The position numbers and the translations under genes are program-made. DNA of 64,000 nt from Acanthornis magna (Eukaryota > Chordata > Aves > Passeriformes > Acanthizidae), in NCBI GenBank assembly GCA_036785705.1, contig JAWUZG010000084.1, positions 13,219,501 to 13,283,500 of the forward strand. Direction: 5' to 3'. The notes beneath the pieces were generated by a model. That model was not told the origin of the DNA, searched no databases, and saw only the letters and a list, made by a program, of their open reading frames with translations. Each line of letters opens with the position of its first letter. Position 1 is the first letter of the stretch. Positions 50,001-62,740 of this stretch are shown piece after piece.

Positions 50001-53000
50001 TTGTCTCTATGGTTTGTCTTGCACACCACCAACCCCAGCCTGCCTTCAACAAATATGTGCTCACATCTTCAGCTGACAGGCTGCAGACACATAAAAATCA
50101 CTCTGTGTCAAATAAAATCATGATGTGCTTTAAGTAAAATCACAAGGTCAGGCAATCCCCCCAAAAAATTACAAAACAGACAAAAATGGCATTTTATAGA
50201 GAACATTCAGAAATATGGAATTGTCTTAAATAATTAATTAGCAATAAATCAGAGGCAGACACCTGAACTAACTATTCAAGATTATACGGAGAATACTGAT
50301 CACCTGAAACTTTACAACTGTGCTGTCTTGAGCCTACAGGATTCTGCAAGAGTACTTCAGAAATAAAAAATACTGGAGGTATAAATAACAAAAAACAATC
50401 AATTGTTTTTTTACATAATCAACTATTATCAACACATGATATAATCACTTTAGCAGAGAACAGTCCACAAGTACATAGCTGGACATGCATAAGAGGTCCA
50501 AATCCAGGACCTCTGAGGACCAGCAGACTCACTCACCTAACTTGCTGATACTTTGCTTTAGACAATGAAAAATAACCGTAGGCATTTCTCAGAAATGTGG
50601 TTAAAACACAAGAGGAACAGTGCAAAACTGACAGACCTATTGACAACAGTCAATTATTAGTTCTTAACCTGTGGCAGCACATGCAGGTTGAGCTAAGAAT
50701 CAATAGGATCTCATTACAGAAAATGGTCCCAGCCATCTGGGGTTTCCAGGACAATATAAAAAATAGGTGTGCAAAGGGTGAGACTGCTGAGTTCACAGGA
50801 AGACAGTTATGGTCATCATTAAGCAGCAAATGCCATTATCAGCCAAGCTTCCTAATGAGTTCTGGGGCAGCAAGCCCTCTGTATGGTCCCTTCAAAAGGC
50901 AGCTGCAGTGGCAGCTATAGCACACACATACACCTAGAGTAACCTTAATGCTATACATAACTTAAAGGCAAATATCTTGATCAGATACACCCAAAGCTGT
51001 GGCAGTTGGCATTCTGGAGATATTCTATTTAAAGTAATGGAAAAATTGCAGGATTATTTCACATCACTCACAGCTGAGTGCCTCTAGCATCACGCAGGCT
51101 GATTCTGCACCTCTGAAAGATCTGTCCCTTTTAAGCAAGACCTTGTACTGGGAATCTACCCTTTGCTGTTTCACACTCACAGAGAGACTGTTGGGAAAGT
51201 GTAGGTGGAGAGTGCAAGGAAAACAGCAATGAGGGACACCACTTGGGGAAAAAGAAAGGTACAATTAGAGTGTGTAAAAGAACACGAAACATACCTTGAA
51301 GTGGGCCAGATCTGACATCAATGACCTAAAGCTCAGAGAAGGTTAAAGGAGCAATACAAGCTTGTAACATCCAGAAGGCTGAGCCACTTTAACATAGCGC
51401 TGGGGGAAATAAAGCAGAAGAAATGCTGTTGCTGTGAATTAATGTCTCTATGAGAGATTATTCTCAGTGAACAGCCTTCTGCTATTTCTGCAATGAGCTG
51501 ACTCTCCAGAAGTCCCTTTCATTTGCAGTGAGCACCAGAAACTCTATCAGGTACAAAAAGCCAGAAGAGAATAAGTCTAGCTAACAAAACCCCTATGCAA
51601 GTAACTTCACAGTTTTTATCACTTTTCCCCTAAGAATTAGGAAGTACATGTTTCCTACCTGTTAAATTATTACCAGTTCAAGTACAGTGCCTCAAATTAC
51701 TGACTCTCACAAATAAGGGAAGGTGGAAAAGACTGGTATAAAACCCATTCCTTTTCAGCAGAATATTTAAAATTCTCCTTTCATACTACCAAATAGAATT
51801 CAAAAGGAAGGAAAAACCATACACTAATACAAACCTGGGGCTGTCTGATAATACCTTCTGTTTTTAATACCTTATTCAGCAAACTTCAAGCTTTTTGAAA
51901 GCCAAAGGGTGAAGAGCCAAGATAACCTCCATGAATTTTTAACCTGGCTCCTTCAGAGACTGTTAACATCATGAAATTATTCACCATTCTCCCAGATGAA
52001 CTCACTGGTTCATATAGCAATGTTGAGAGATGGTCAGAGGAGTGTCTAAAACAACGAGCAGCAATATGAGGCCATCTGTGAAGGCCTCAACATTTGCTGA
52101 TCTATTTCTAAATGAAGAGTTTAAAATAGTTATTTAACTATTTGCCACTTTGAAAGACAATCTTTTCCCCTCTGTCCTCAATTTTATGCCTGGCTCAGAT
52201 TCAATGGTCCAATAAAAAAAGGGAAAAAACCCTACATGAAGCACACAAACAAATTTTCACTATCAAAAAAAGAAATCACAAAAAAGTAGTGTAGCAGTCA
52301 CGACGACAGTTGCCAGAGAGGCTTTAATATATGAGAAGGAGGATGGAGAGGAAATACATTTTAAAAGTAGCAATTTAGAGTGCCAAATTCCAACAAGTTT
52401 TAAAGTTTTTGTTCTTCCAGAAAAACCACACTACTCATCTCACTTTTGAGGATTAGCACCATGCAAGGCATCTTTTATGACATTTTCAGATATCATGAAG
52501 AAATCCTAAATCACTTTTTCATGAAGATCCTATATGCTTATAGGGCAAGAGCTATAATGAAACTATCCATCATTGGTGTTAAACAGTCCATGCAACTGAA
52601 GACCAACAGAAAAAAGAATCTGAAACCAATTCATCAACTTTATAGTTCCAATTTCCAGGGAGAATATCAAATTATTATAAATAGCAGTTATAATGCAGAA
52701 ACTCAGAGGCATCTTCAGGTCTTTCCGTTACTCTTGAAGAAGTACAGCCAGGCTGTGGATCCTGCTTAAACAGAAAGTGAGAGGAATGACCTGACAGCTG
52801 ATATAGCTGCTGCCACTTTCTAGCACTGCTCTGCTATGACTGCAGAAGAAGGCAGGGAAAGGAAGAGATTCCTAAAGAGGAGATGTATTTCTAGCTTAGT
52901 TCCCAAGCTAAGTGCCTGACAAGCCGTTTGCACTTGCATGCAGACAGAAACCAAACTCAAAAAGACACCCACAAACATTCATTTCTTTCCTCTTCTTCAG

Positions 53001-55721
53001 CAGCCTTGAGAGCTACTAATCCTAAACAGTTATCATCACCATCCATCCAAAATGCACAGGCGTGAGAAGGACAAACACCTGTGCAGCTGCCATGAGCCAC
53101 GTTTGCAATCATAGTGCAGGATAGTTGCTAACATCAGGCTTAATTTGTGTTAATATAACTGCAGCATCATGCCCCAAACAGGTGTCTTACCCACTCTACA
53201 GGTGAGATGCTTACAGAATCAGCCCCACTTGGGAGGCAGAGACCTAGAACTGATCCACCTGCACTGATGCAAATCCACATTGCTCATGTGGAAAAGCTCA
53301 AAGTGTGATATTTGCGCTTAATTCTGCTCCAAAGAGGAAAACTGAAAACAGTATCTCTGAGCCTCTGCTTCTGGGCGTGCACTGATGTAGTCATTTTGCT
53401 TGTTGGCTTCTAAGCAGTCAGAACACTCAATTATCCCTGTATGTCTTATTTCTTTTACTATTTCTGAAGCATTTGCTCGGAGCTACTGCTGAAAAAGGAG
53501 GCTGTGCTAGTGTTGCTCTGACTCACAACTGCCTTGCTTCGTGAACTCAAGACCTTACAACACAGCTATTTAATCCACATCTGAATGTACTGCCAAAAAG
53601 AGGTACAATTATTGAAACGGAATGTGCTTGTAATATTAAAAGCACAAATTTTGGGTACAAAACATTGTCTATCAATTAAGTTGAAGGGCATGTGGCGGTG
53701 TTGTATATGCTGTTCACAGGAAAGCTTAAACCTACTTGCAACAGAAAACACCAAATTCCCTGCAATAATCAAATGTCAAATCAACAACAGAAATTGCCAA
53801 CATTTTAAATTCAGTGCTGCAGTCCACCTCCCATGTATTTAACTTTAATTTTGGCTTCTTTTTTTTGCATGCTATTTTTCAGACAATATGAAATGCATCA
53901 AATCAAGGGTTTCTTTCAGAAATTCTTGTAGATAGTCTCTTTAAATTAGATCACAGCTTGTTTTTTTCCCCCTTCATAATTTCTTTTCTGATCCCCCCTT
54001 TTTATGTCACTTACCCCCATCAGGAGCTAAAATGTCAGCAGACTCTGTAAATATATATATACAAATAAGGAATGTCATAGCACCTACTGAACAGTATAAT
54101 AATCTCCGGTGTTACCACATTCATGTAACTGCTCCTACTTCCTTAGAACACAAATTGGGAGGAAATGGAGGACCAAATATACTCATAACAAGACAGTAGC
54201 GTAAATGTTGAGCTTTCAGACTTTTCTAAATTAAATCACACACACATCATTCAACAGAAAACGAATTAAAAAACCCTCTTCTTCCTCAGATAATTCAATT
54301 TTGAACAATGCATATTAAAATTATATTTAGCTTGTGTGACTTGTAGCAGGTGCCTTCCTTACAATAAAGTCTTTTTTTATAAGTAGTAGTAGCTATGCAA
54401 AAATATTTTTCAGCCCTTCCAGGCTTTTCACAGAGGAAGACTAAGAAAGTCACACATTTTTTGAATTTCTGAGTATCAGCCATTGATTCTGTGTAGCACT
54501 TCCATGCTTCCACTGCTCCCCAGGTAAATTCAGTAGAATATTTAATATTGACCCAAGGCTGCCACACACCTGGGAGTCCTAACCACATCCAGCATGCACA
54601 GCAAGAGCAGGAGCATCCAGTTAACACCATATTTTTCAGAGCAGGCTAGAAGACTGAAGACAGCTGTTGCTGTGTTAGTTCACAGGTGCCACTTTTTCGT
54701 GGATTCTCAGCTATGCTTCTACAAACCAGGACAGCTAACATCCTCCATTCTGACCAAAGGGTACCAGAATGGTGCAACATGTTCTTTCCTGTGAAGGCTG
54801 AATGATATATGTACAGTGTAGACACCAGGATCAATAACTGAAGCTCTGATCAAAGTACACAGTCAAGCTTTGATTAATCACAGTGGGTTATTTTTTATGT
54901 GATAGATCAAATCTGGAAAGGGCATCTCTCTAAGAGAGGATAGGTTGGATCCTGCCAGTTTCTCAGCAGCTCACAACGCAACCTTACTACCCAAGAAAGA
55001 AATCTGAGAGGCATATCCAGCATCCAGCAGACTCTGCAAAAGTCTGATCAGCTGGAGGTGGGATTCAAGACAGAATCAACAGCAGCCAGTTTAGATGATC
55101 GGACAGGCAGCTGCTATCTGGTGCCTGGAAAAGAGCAGTCGGTAGGACAGGCAGATATTGAAAGGAATACCTAAAGTTAATGTCACTGCCCACACCCCAC
55201 ACAGTTACAGGGTATGACAACCTCACCTAAGACACACTGTAACTACCAGCAGAATAGCAGCTTAAATGCTATTTATTCTGACATGTACAGAACATGCTAC
55301 ATGCTTCTGTCTCCCAAGTGTTTACCAACTGCACCAAAGTGTTCTTAGGAGACAATTTCTGAAAGTGCTCATATCATAATTACTCTCCATTGCTTTTTTC
55401 CCCCCCCCTCAAGTTTCTGGTTCTTAGAGATTCTCTGTAGGTGCATCAGTTGATTAGTAAAACATAACACCCCTCACTGTAAATCTTTAGACCACCAGTG
55501 CTACCAAAAGACTAAGACTAAGGTGTTAGTAGCAAACACTATTACCAACAGAGGGATCCCAAAGGCATCATATACCAAGCTTGCTTATAAAGTTTTCAAA
55601 AAGCCACCGACTAACAGGCAATAAAATACACATCCAATTTCTTTAGCTTGTGCAGTCATACAACTTCTCTGCAAAAAAATACTTGATTTTTACAGTAGTG
55701 TAGAGAATACTTTATTAGGAC

Positions 55722-55738
55722 TATTATTATTATTATTT
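55722..55738. repeat. (ATT)n microsatellite
   Basis: Five to six consecutive TAT/ATT units in AT-rich DNA. Confidence 0.9.
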
Positions 55739-56681
55739 CTTCATAAAAGTAATCTACACAGAAGGTTATGGATTCAGAAAGGCACTCCAGGATATATTTA
55801 ACTAAGCAACCAAACAGCCTCATCTCATACACAACCCTGCAAAACAAGAGGAGAAAATCAGGGGGCTCTCTATTGCTGTTTGATAAAGCTGTGCTGCATT
55901 CTTTTGTTAATTGAGACACTCAGAGACAAACAGCAGGATACTTCCCGGTACACTGACTAACTGCAAATGGGAATGCTCCTCTAGACCTAGCTGGTCTCTT
56001 ATTATGAGATAAACAAGAAACCTCAATCAAGTATTAGCAGTCCAGTATTTCTGGGGTGTCCTCCATAGTGAGCAACAAGCTCTCTACAGTTACAAAAACC
56101 ATAATGCCACGCTAGGGTTTGAGCAATTCATGGCTTCAGGATAAACTAATTCTCTTTTCTCTTTACTTCAGAATACACAAAAATGAGAAGAAAGTCATAT
56201 TCCTGCAGGTCAGCAGAAGATCATTCAAACATGCACGTGTCTCCTCCCACTTATAAAGCCCACTAGGGATCAGTGAAAACACATTGAGGAGTGTTCAGCC
56301 TCTCTTCTGGAGAAACAAGAAACAGAATTGACAATTAATGAAACTTGGAGCCATCCAATGTTCAAGTTCCTGCTACTGAGTCAAGTTTCTCAAACTGAAA
56401 CTGGAGCTACAGAGAGGCAAATGCACTTCCCTACTGTGTGGATCATAAATGAACAGTATTAGTCACTTTACTGCTTGGAATAAAATATTTCTGTACATTT
56501 TCTCAGCTAGTATTGTTCTAGCATTATCACACAGGCTGGTATTTAAATTTTCCCTGAGTTCCTTGGCATCTACAAAGATCTGTCAAATGTAACTTCTGGC
56601 TATGCTTCACAGTTCAGCATTAACCCATGCATGCTTGATTCCTTCTGAACACTAGTTTTTCCTAAAAGTAGTCATTTGCAT

Positions 56682-56697
56682 CAATGATGCATCATTG
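56682..56697. repeat. 16-bp perfect palindrome next to an octamer motif
   Basis: CAATGATGCATCATTG is its own reverse complement. ATTTGCAT, the POU-factor octamer, lies at 56674-56681, directly to its left. One palindrome of this length is expected in 64 kb by chance. Confidence 0.9.
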
Positions 56698-58082
56698 TGC
56701 TCAGTCTCTGGGAATCGTAGATTGGCCCAGCTCCAGCCACTTCGGTGGAATGCCATGGATTTACCTTTGCTGAGGAGTCAGCCTGTGTATTTACAGGCCA
56801 TGAGCAGTGTTAGGCTCATATAGAGTGCATCACATCAGCAACTGAATTTAGCAATCCACGGCCATAAGCTGGTTCAAGTACTCCTTGAGAGAGTTTGACA
56901 CATATAAAGATGACAACAAATGAGCATAGGAGCAACGTCAAGGTGGTGAGTAAAGGATGTGAGTGAATTTCATAAACACTGCCTACTTTTTCCTCTGGCA
57001 CTGATCAAGATTCACTGTCAGGATTTTCTATTAAGCCTTTACAACTCTAAGATCTGAATGTGCCGGGAATAACCCAATGGAATGCACTGGAAAATTGTTA
57101 AGCCATTATAATTTTAACTATGAACATCATATTTATGACAGCCCCACCATTTTCATTACAACTCTGGCAAACATGGAAAGCTTTTTACTCCCCATTTAAC
57201 AGCTATTTTTGTCAAGGCCAGGACCGCTATTAATACTACGGTATTAGAGCCTCTGGCTGAATTTTAATCAGAAGTAGTTTCTCCTTCATTTTAGGCAGAA
57301 GAAAAGTGGTGTGATGTTGAAGTTTGTCTGGCTGTCGCTGCTTCCACTGCAAGTGCACAGAGGGCACCCATCTGCATCCAGTAAAGCAGCACAAGGAAAG
57401 GGCATTCTATCCATGGCATTTAACTCCAGATTTTCTCTCAAGGCACCAGAGTATCTAACCAGGTAAATTAATCTGGCTAAACCAATACAGCTATCCCTGA
57501 CTAATGTGATACATTTGTTACAAAAAAAGGACTAGGTGACTACATGGAACTTGAGGTGCTGCTGAGGCCCCTGTTGATGTCTGTCATTTCCTACATGCAA
57601 TTGGCCATTTGAACCATGTCTCTCAACCCAGAGATCCAGCTGACAACCAGAACACGCAGTTTTAAGGTTTCCAGAGTTTCAGCTTGTTAATCACAGCAGA
57701 CACTTCAGTGTCAAGGTTGGCACCTCCAGTGTCCCTGCTGGGGATACTGTCCCCTGAAGTAACAACATATGCATTTAGATCTATGCAGCACAGAAAAGGA
57801 TGCTCCTGCATAGTAAACAAAACTCAAAATTAAATATTTTTAGAGGAGGTAGGAAAGCCAGCTGGAACAGCAGTTGTTGATTTCTGCCTAGCTAGAAATT
57901 ATTGGTGACATTTATGGTTAAGGCATCAGATGAGTCATCTTTGTTTCAATCTGCCTCTCTTAATTACTTCATTCCCTTTCTCATGTTCTTCAGTGGCTCC
58001 TCGTAGCAACCTCGTAACAGTAAATCCATGGGTGATAGGCAGGCTGAAGAGGTGTATGCACAACACACACATAATGCAACAA

Positions 58083-58750
58083 TTAGAGAATAATAGAATG
58101 GTTTCGGTTGGAAGGGACTTTAAAGATCATCTAGTTCCAGGCTCCTGCCATGGACAGGGATACCTTTCACTAGACCAGGTTGCTCAGAGCCCCATCCACC
58201 CTGGCCTTGAACGTTTCTAGAGATGGGGCATCCACAACTTCTCTGACAAACCCGTGCCAGTGCCTCACCACCATCACTCACAGCAAAGAACTTCCTCCTA
58301 TCTAACCTAAACCCACTCTCTTTTAGTTTGAATCCATTTCCCCTTGTCCTGTCACTGCATGCTCTTGTAAATACTCCCTCTACATCTTTCCTGCGGGCTC
58401 CCCTCAGGTACTAGATGGTCACAATTAGGTTACTCCGAAGCCTTCTCTTTTCCAGGCTGAACAATACCAATTCTCTCAGCCTTTCCTTGTATGAGACATG
58501 CTCCATCCCTCTGATCATCTTGGTGGCCCCCTCTGGACTTGCTCCAACAGGTCCATGTCCTTCATGTGCTGGATGCAGCACTCCAGGGGGCTCTCAGCAG
58601 AGTAGAGTAAGGGACAGAATCCCATCCCTGGATCTGTTGAAAACACTGCTTTTGATGCAGCCCAGAACACAGCTGGCTTTCTGGGCTTCAAGTGTACATT
58701 GCTGGGTCATGTCAGGCTCTTGTCCACCAGCAATAACACTCCAGGAGAAA
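58083..58750 (-). mobile_element. CR1 LINE, truncated 3' part, minus orientation
   Basis: Read on plus this is a reversed CR1 beginning at its 3' end: AATAGAATGGTTTCGGTTGG, then GGGACTTTAAAGATCATCTAG, CTAGACCAGGTTGCTCAGAG, CATCCACCCTGGCCTTGAAC, the block containing CCCCTTGTCCTGTCACTGCATG, TCTGATCATCTTGGTGGCC, CTCCAACAGGTCCATGTCC and TTTGATGCAGCCCAGAACAC. It covers the 3'UTR and the C-terminal part of ORF2, with small deletions (for example near 58567) and frame-breaking changes. It is better preserved than the fragment at 30778. The 5' limit, near 58750, is approximate. Confidence 0.94.
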
Positions 58751-59320
58751 CCAGTGCTTCTTTAACTTCTGCTAAGCTGCTCCAGGTTCTCCAGGTTAAG
58801 CAAAACTTAGCTAAGAGATTCCCAGCTGCTGCCTACCACTACCTCACATCCACCTCCAAAAAGGGAACACAAACCTTCCCTAACTCATGGGAGTGCACTG
58901 GCTTCTTGCTCCACAAACATCACAGCAACAGGAGCTATTCAGCAGGAACATATGAAGAGCTAGCTCACTCAGGATACAAGCTTCCCACATCTATATTCCC
59001 ACAAATAATAAAAACTGTTGATAAACAGAGAAAAATGGTCAGAGTTCTTCGTGAAATACAGCCTGGTATGTAATTAGCAAAGCAAGGGAAAGCATTCAAA
59101 ACCAAATGCATTCAAATCAGCTCAGCCACCTCCAGCAATGTTCAAGAGCTACACAGAGAAAAGCCTGGTCTTCTTTCCAGCCTAGATGGTTCCAAGGTTT
59201 CCCATGTTTCTAGAAGTGCAAGTATCTCTTGCCAACCACAAATTCATTTAGAGAATGATGACTATTAGAGAAACATAATGTGTCACACTGCATGGTTTTA
59301 TTTTACTCGATAATGCATTG

Positions 59321-59341
59321 ATATATATATATATACACACA
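59321..59341. repeat. (AT)n/(AC)n microsatellite
   Basis: Seven to eight AT units running into ACACAC. Confidence 0.9.
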
Positions 59342-62300
59342 AGAATGAAAAGCATATTTTGACATTTAAACTATTCTAGCTTGTCTGTGCCACACAGCCC
59401 AAGCTGTCAGGAGAAATGTGGGAGTGCTGCAAAGTTTTTAGGTAACAAAAACTTCTAATTAAATGATGAAGTTGAATTTTTACCAAATTAGCATGCACAG
59501 CTTCTCTCACACAAACACAAAACTGAAAAACATTTGGCTAACACTCGTTTTTCTGGCCAGTCACTTCCCCAAAGCTGCAACTTCGACTGCTGCAGGCTTT
59601 ACTTCTCCAGAACAGCAGTCCTTTTTAGAGGCTAAAGCACCAATCTGAGATTCAGATGATCACGATTCAAACTGTGGCTCTGACACATTTAACTGACACT
59701 TACCCTGCTTCCAATCTAGTCTTTAAAGTCAGGATAATCCTACTTCTGTTTCTTACACTTTGTGAATAGGGTAGGATATCTTTGATTCCAGAAATTATCT
59801 TGGGTGTCACATGGTTCTCTGGAGGCTAATTTCACCATCCACAAAGAGTAATTAACACTTTATGAAGGTGCCTGCACTTTTGTGGATGTCTAGTGATGCT
59901 CACTCTCTTTACCTGCTAAGATAACCATCACAAATGGATTGCTCTAATCCTAAGAATTATCATTATTACTAAACCTACCAAACTTACATGAAATTTCTGT
60001 AGGAGGAAACAGAACCTTTCTTTCAAGATACATTCCCTAAGGATACAAGAAGGAGGACAAACTTGGTTCTGCAATATGGATTACAGAACAAGCATTACAA
60101 CCACATTCCTTTAACTGGAAGCTTGACATTTCTGATGACAACGTGATGCAAGGAACATTTGAAGAGCACCAAGATAATCCCATGCCTGTACAGCTGCAAG
60201 AATATAACAGCTGTACCCCACACAGAGCATCTTCAGGACCCTGCACAGCTGTGGACCATTCCAGCCCCTGCAATGGGAAGGAGATAAATATTGCTAGTTG
60301 TGGTCATGAGTGACTATACATGTCAGCTAGCATCATCTCTGGTAGAAGATTAGGTAATAGGAGAAGTAAAAACAATCCTACAGGTTATTTGCATATACAT
60401 TTCACAGAGGCAGAGGAGACAGAAAAGTAGTTGCTCCCTCCCTTTGCTCTTTCTCTCCTTTCCTTACCTCTTTTGTATCACTTATCTTGAGAACAGCTGG
60501 TCACATAAATAAGTAAGAGTGAAGTCAAAGCTGGTACAAAAAAGATTGATTTGACCTAGAAATGTTTCGAGAAATACTGTGTAAACAAAGTGCCTTTGGA
60601 AAGTACGAGGGAAGAACAAAGACATAATGGCTTTTCCCCATAGGGAGACCTACAAGGAAAACATTTTCTTTGCCTCCCCCATGTATCCCCTCATTCTGAA
60701 AACCATCAATGTGATGCACATCTCGATACTAAAAGGGTGAAACAAGTGACACACTTCAGTCCCAAGAGATTGTCAGCATTCAGAAATGCTGAGGAGTCAC
60801 AGAAATAAAGAGAAGTCACAACCACACCAAATTCATGGTTTCTGGGGGATTGATTTCCCTTCATAAAGGAAAAGAGACTTTCTCCAAAGCAATTCCATCC
60901 ATGAATTCATACAGACATTGTCAACTTCTGCAGTTTCACCTGCAAAATACAGAAGTTTAGCCCAGGGGATCTTGTGGGGTGGCTGGGGTTTTTTGAAAGA
61001 TCTCATTTACTGATAATCACACCTTCTAATGCTACAAAAATAGTCTGGGTTTCAAGCCACAGTACAAGAGAGGTGCAGGAATTGGGGTTTTAAATGCATC
61101 CTTCAGTATTTGTAATAAACTGACTCCTGAATTTAGTGGCTCACAAGCTTCCAGATGCTGGCAGAAACCCCTTAAAGGAATTAAATAGCACTGTAGGAAA
61201 CTGATCTCTCAGTTGTTGTGCTGTATTTAAGGGCATGATGAGGCCATCCCTAGTCCCTGCTCCTTCATTAACTTCCCTGTGCTTCCAACTTAGCACCTTA
61301 ATTATGCACATATAAAGGTTTTGTGGGACCACATGATGAACTTGGTCACTTAGAGATCAAAACATCCCTTTCTGCCACGTTTCTGACTCCGTCATTTTGA
61401 CGTTCGAGTTTCATGGTGCAGCCCCATTTACAGTCACGTTGACACAACAGGGAGGGCAGCAAATCCCAGTGTGGGGCAGGTGAGCGCTCAGGTTGGCCTC
61501 TTTGTCCATCCTGGTATTTGTAACAGCTTTTAGAATTCAAAGTTGTCTGAATCCACCTGAACAGAGCGACACTTTTGTAAATCAGGAGTCACAGTCTAAC
61601 CTGCAGAGTGATTTCATCCTATGGAAACCATAGGGCATTTTCAGGAGAGCTGATTTGCATCTCACAAACTCTGCAGCCAGAGAAGGCAAAGCTTAGAAAA
61701 GGTCTGGACAGTGAAGGCAGTGTGTCAAGAAGTCTCTCCTTGTCTCTCGTGAAGCTAGCAGAAAGCAACAAATTTCTCGTTTGTTAGCCTTGGGTTGTCT
61801 CACTGCAAATTAGTGCTCATGAAGAGACAAGCAAGACAAAATACCCACGGAGGGATGGGGTGGGTTTGTTTTTACTCTGGCCTTTGTTCCATGCAGCAAT
61901 ATGGAAATGCAAGATAAGGGTTTCTGCTACCCAGAGTACACGGCACTCAAAGCACAAGTGCAAGTCCCCCTCCTACTCACAGGTGCTGAGCAGCTCAGCA
62001 AGAGCTGAACAGTCACTGCATTTCCAGAGGTGTTTATGGGCAGGAAACACTTGCTATCTACTTGTCCCCAGGGACAGCCCATTACAGCATTCACTTGGAC
62101 AAAGTAAAAAGGAACAGAAACACAGGTGCTAATTAGCTGAAACCACTCATATAATACCATCATTCAACAAGTCCCTGTCCATATCTGTATCTATGCAATG
62201 CCTCAGCTGGGCCATCTGAACACAGCAAGCTGACTGTATTAGGAGGTGATGAAAATTTTAGTTAAATCTATGCAAAACATACTTCAAAAAGGACCACAGC

Positions 62301-62710
62301 AGCAAAATAAGTAAACTAACTTGTACCAGTGATAATGCAGAAGGGAGGGCAAAACTGGTTGAGAAAAATCAGGGGTCTGTGTCTCCTGGGGCACAGGGCA
62401 AGCATTCTCAGCTGGGGCCCAAACGCGTGCCTAAGATACCAGAAAAGCATGGAATAATTCCTGGATGGTTAAGAGCTTCATGAGGCATTTGCAGCAGCTC
62501 AATCTGTCCCATACAATATTTGATGCATGACATCAGAAGACAGTGCTCTCACCCTGCTTTAGCCATCAGGATTTCATGTACATGTCCATCATGCCTTCCA
62601 AATGCCAGAGCAACCAACTTTCAAATGCACCCAGAGCTGGACATACATTGACTCAAACAGATCACGAAAAGCAGCCAAACTTAAAGGGCCAAATTCTTGT
62701 TAGATGTACA

Positions 62711-62740
62711 TTGACTGGTCCAACGTTGACTGGTCCAACG
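62711..62740. repeat. 15-bp tandem duplication, two exact copies
   Basis: TTGACTGGTCCAACG occurs twice head to tail, followed by TGACTG, a possible partial third unit. Confidence 0.95.

Larger units (their letters stand above)
47051..58082. other. Non-coding stretch
   Basis: No supported exon. A GC-richer patch lies at about 48400-48800, where open frames overlap on both strands (48402-48788 minus, 48616-49029 plus) without recognisable domains. Small simple repeats occur at 54049-54061 (TA), 55402-55410 (C run) and 55722-55738 (ATT). A 16-bp perfect palindrome lies at 56682-56697. Confidence 0.6.

Noticed and set aside
58415..59073. 116- and 124-codon plus frames
   Set aside because: The first lies in a reversed CR1 and the second starts within it; antisense LINE sequence, no host protein resemblance.
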